A DNA stretch of 8,072 nt, taken from assembly GCA_028694565.1 (NCBI GenBank), contig JAQVKR010000101.1, forward strand, positions 1 through 8,072, given 5' to 3'. The notes under the pieces are model-generated. The model was not told the origin of the DNA, did not search any database, and saw nothing but the letters and a program-made list of their open reading frames with translations. Made by a program: the position numbers and the translations under genes. This document shows, in pieces, positions 7,363 to 8,072 of this stretch (positions are counted from its first letter, which is position 1; every line of letters starts with the position of its first letter). The stretch is from Gammaproteobacteria bacterium (GTDB lineage Bacteria; Pseudomonadota; Gammaproteobacteria; DSM-26407).

Positions 7363-7462
7363 GCGAGCCGTTAGCCGGCCATCTGCGGCGTTGCGCTTGC
7401 TTGAAAGGGGGCCTGCCATTCCTGCGCAAGCGCGCCTTGCATCTGACCGGCCAACGACTCGC
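7363..7462. repeat. Internal hairpin B of the MITE
   Basis: Bases 7363-7378 (GCGAGCCGTTAGCCGG) pair with 7447-7462 at 14 of 16 positions, enclosing a 68-base loop. Hairpin B starts 6 bases after hairpin A ends. Its loop carries CGGCGTT (7386-7392), CCATT (7416-7420), CCTGCGCA (7421-7428) and GCGCCTTG (7432-7439), each the complement of a block in loop A, in matching order. Confidence 0.7.
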
Positions 7463-7496
7463 TGAATGTGCCTCCAAGAGTGACGCAGTACACTAG
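7462..7496 (-). repeat. Right terminal inverted repeat of the MITE, with CTAG
   Basis: This is the reverse-complement partner of 7225-7259. It ends with CTAG at 7493-7496, directly beside the candidate moeA promoter region. Confidence 0.9.
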
Positions 7497-7741
7497 TATC
7501 GGGAACATTGTATAAACGTGGGGAGGCGTTTTCATACGCCCGTGATCGGAGCGGGCTTCGATTCCCCAGGAACCGCACGGCCCGGCAGCTCCAGCAATCC
7601 ATGCCGCTGAGTGCGCCGGACATGGCGCGCCCGCCCCGCGCGGCGACCCATTCGGGGCGTTCCGCGGCGCCCGAGACGAATTCGCACACGCCCGGGGTTT
7701 TTCGTTACGATCCCCGCCAGTGGCGACCGGAGAGCGGCACC
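7497..7741. other. Intergenic region between the MITE and the exported-protein gene
   Basis: These 245 bases hold no convincing gene. The left third carries the candidate moeA promoter. Nearer the plus-strand gene, TTCGCA (7681-7686) and TACGAT (7706-7711), separated by 19 bases, are a poor but possible promoter. The middle (7541-7680) is GC-rich and shows nothing I can name. A minus-strand open frame crosses it into the MITE but has no sign of being real. Confidence 0.5.
7506..7535 (-). promoter_or_regulatory. Candidate sigma-70 promoter for moeA-moaD-lapG-lapD
   Basis: On the minus strand, -35 ATGAAA (7535-7530, 4 of 6) is followed by an 18-base spacer and -10 TACAAT (7511-7506, 5 of 6). 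The predicted start near 7499 is just outside the MITE. Transcription would therefore cross the whole element, giving a leader of about 300 bases. The region is more AT-rich than its surroundings. No other promoter this good was seen closer to moeA. A small hairpin (GGCGT/ACGCC, 7525-7540) overlaps the -35 area. Promoter reading by eye is uncertain. Confidence 0.35.
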
Positions 7742-8072
7742 GTGCCCCGACGACTGCTTCATAGATCACCCAGGAGCCAGGCCATCCCGGTGCTCGCCGC
7801 GGTGCTGACCCTCGGCTGCGCCCCGGCGCGGGACACCTTCGTGCGCGGGGATGTCATCACCGAGCCGGCACCGGAGCGGTACTCGGTCTGCCATGGACAT
7901 GGCTGCCGGTGGCTGGACACGGTGGGTCTCGCCCCGGAGCAGTGGCGGGAGGTGCGCGGCATGTTCACCCCGCCCGCCCCCGACGCCTCCGCCGAACGGA
8001 TCCGGATCGCCGGCGCGGTGGCCTTCCTGGAGCGCCTCAGCGGCGCGCTCACCGGCACCGCGGGCGACCTGC
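7742..8072 (+). CDS. Partial gene for an exported or lipoprotein-like conserved protein of unknown function
   Basis: The first 110 residues are visible, and the frame is open to the right edge. It starts with GTG at 7742, with GGAG 9 bases upstream. The N-terminus is MPRRLLHRSPRSQ, followed by a hydrophobic stretch IPVLAAVLTLGC (15-26). Cys26 could be lipidated, although TLGC is an imperfect lipobox, so a plain Sec signal is possible. The mature part carries a Cys pair in YSVCHGHGCRW (Cys50, Cys55), which is not a haem CXXCH site. A soluble helical region follows: LAPEQWREV, PDASAERIRIAGAVAFLERLSGA and TGTAGD. I recall similar proteins, with a C-x4-C pair and TGT-xx-D, as uncharacterised in Pseudomonas and Thioalkalivibrio-type genomes. 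No function can be assigned. It is divergent from moeA. Confidence 0.7.
   Translation, partial: MPRRLLHRSPRSQAIPVLAAVLTLGCAPARDTFVRGDVITEPAPERYSVCHGHGCRWLDTVGLAPEQWREVRGMFTPPAPDASAERIRIAGAVAFLERLSGALTGTAGDL

Larger units (their letters stand above)
7229..7492. mobile_element. MITE, 264 bp, with CTAG on both sides
   Basis: The element begins TGTACTGCG and ends CGCAGTACA. The outer 22 bases (7229-7250 and 7471-7492) are perfect inverted repeats, and similarity continues with two mismatches to 7259 and 7462. CTAG flanks both ends (7225-7228 and 7493-7496), consistent with a 4-base target duplication. Because CTAG is itself a palindrome, it could instead be part of the repeat. There is no room for a transposase, and open frames on both strands are by-products of the symmetry: frames from either end finish with the same SKSDAVH. 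This fits a miniature inverted-repeat element mobilised in trans. YTAR-type 4-base targets are known for IS5 and IS701 relatives, but I cannot assign the family. It sits in the moeA leader and is probably transcribed with it. Confidence 0.85.

Noticed and set aside
7225..7496. Integron attC site
   Set aside because: The GTTAGCC and CCAAC stretches do not fit the paired RYYYAAC/GTTRRRY boxes at the element ends, and no integrase or cassette is present.
7194..7500. Moco riboswitch upstream of moeA
   Set aside because: The structured leader is explained by the MITE with its terminal repeats and CTAG flanks. I do not see the conserved Moco RNA core.
7225..7769. Minus- and plus-strand open frames across the MITE (for example 7225-7689 and 7218-7496)
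   Set aside because: Frames on opposite strands end with the same SKSDAVH because the DNA is an inverted repeat. This is the mark of a non-coding palindrome.

Overview
The window is a GC-rich stretch of bacterial chromosome, most likely from a gammaproteobacterium. The grounds are the close match of its Lap proteins, MoeA, MoaD and a small 'tryptophan synthase beta-like' protein to Pseudomonas, Thioalkalivibrio or Halomonas-type homologues. The exact genus cannot be read from the sequence. It holds five complete recognisable genes, one complete small gene of unknown function, two genes cut by the window edges, and one short mobile element. There is no tRNA, rRNA, CRISPR array or transposase gene.

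Layout, left to right. Positions 1-68 (minus) are the first codons of a gene that probably encodes the membrane-fusion partner of the next gene. Positions 81-2264 (minus) encode a LapB-type type I secretion ABC transporter. A 287-base intergenic region then separates it from a divergent small gene at 2552-2887 (plus). From 7193 down to 2997 the minus strand carries four tightly spaced genes: moeA, moaD, lapG and lapD. Just upstream of moeA lies a 264-base MITE (7229-7492) flanked by CTAG. Beyond it, 7742-8072 (plus) is the start of a small exported protein that runs off the window.

How the genes work together. LapD is an inner-membrane c-di-GMP receptor that sequesters the periplasmic protease LapG. 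When c-di-GMP falls, LapG is released and clips a large surface adhesin, so cells leave the biofilm. The LapB-type transporter is the kind that exports such adhesins. The adhesin gene itself is not in the window. MoeA and MoaD belong to molybdenum cofactor synthesis. Their placement directly upstream of lapG-lapD, with 14-38 base gaps, suggests co-transcription of two otherwise unrelated functions.

The most unusual structure is the MITE. It has perfect 22-base terminal inverted repeats and two internal hairpins whose loops are complementary to each other. It lies between moeA and a candidate sigma-70 promoter, so it would be transcribed as the moeA 5' leader. A second oddity is that the transporter ATPase has proline in place of the H-loop histidine.
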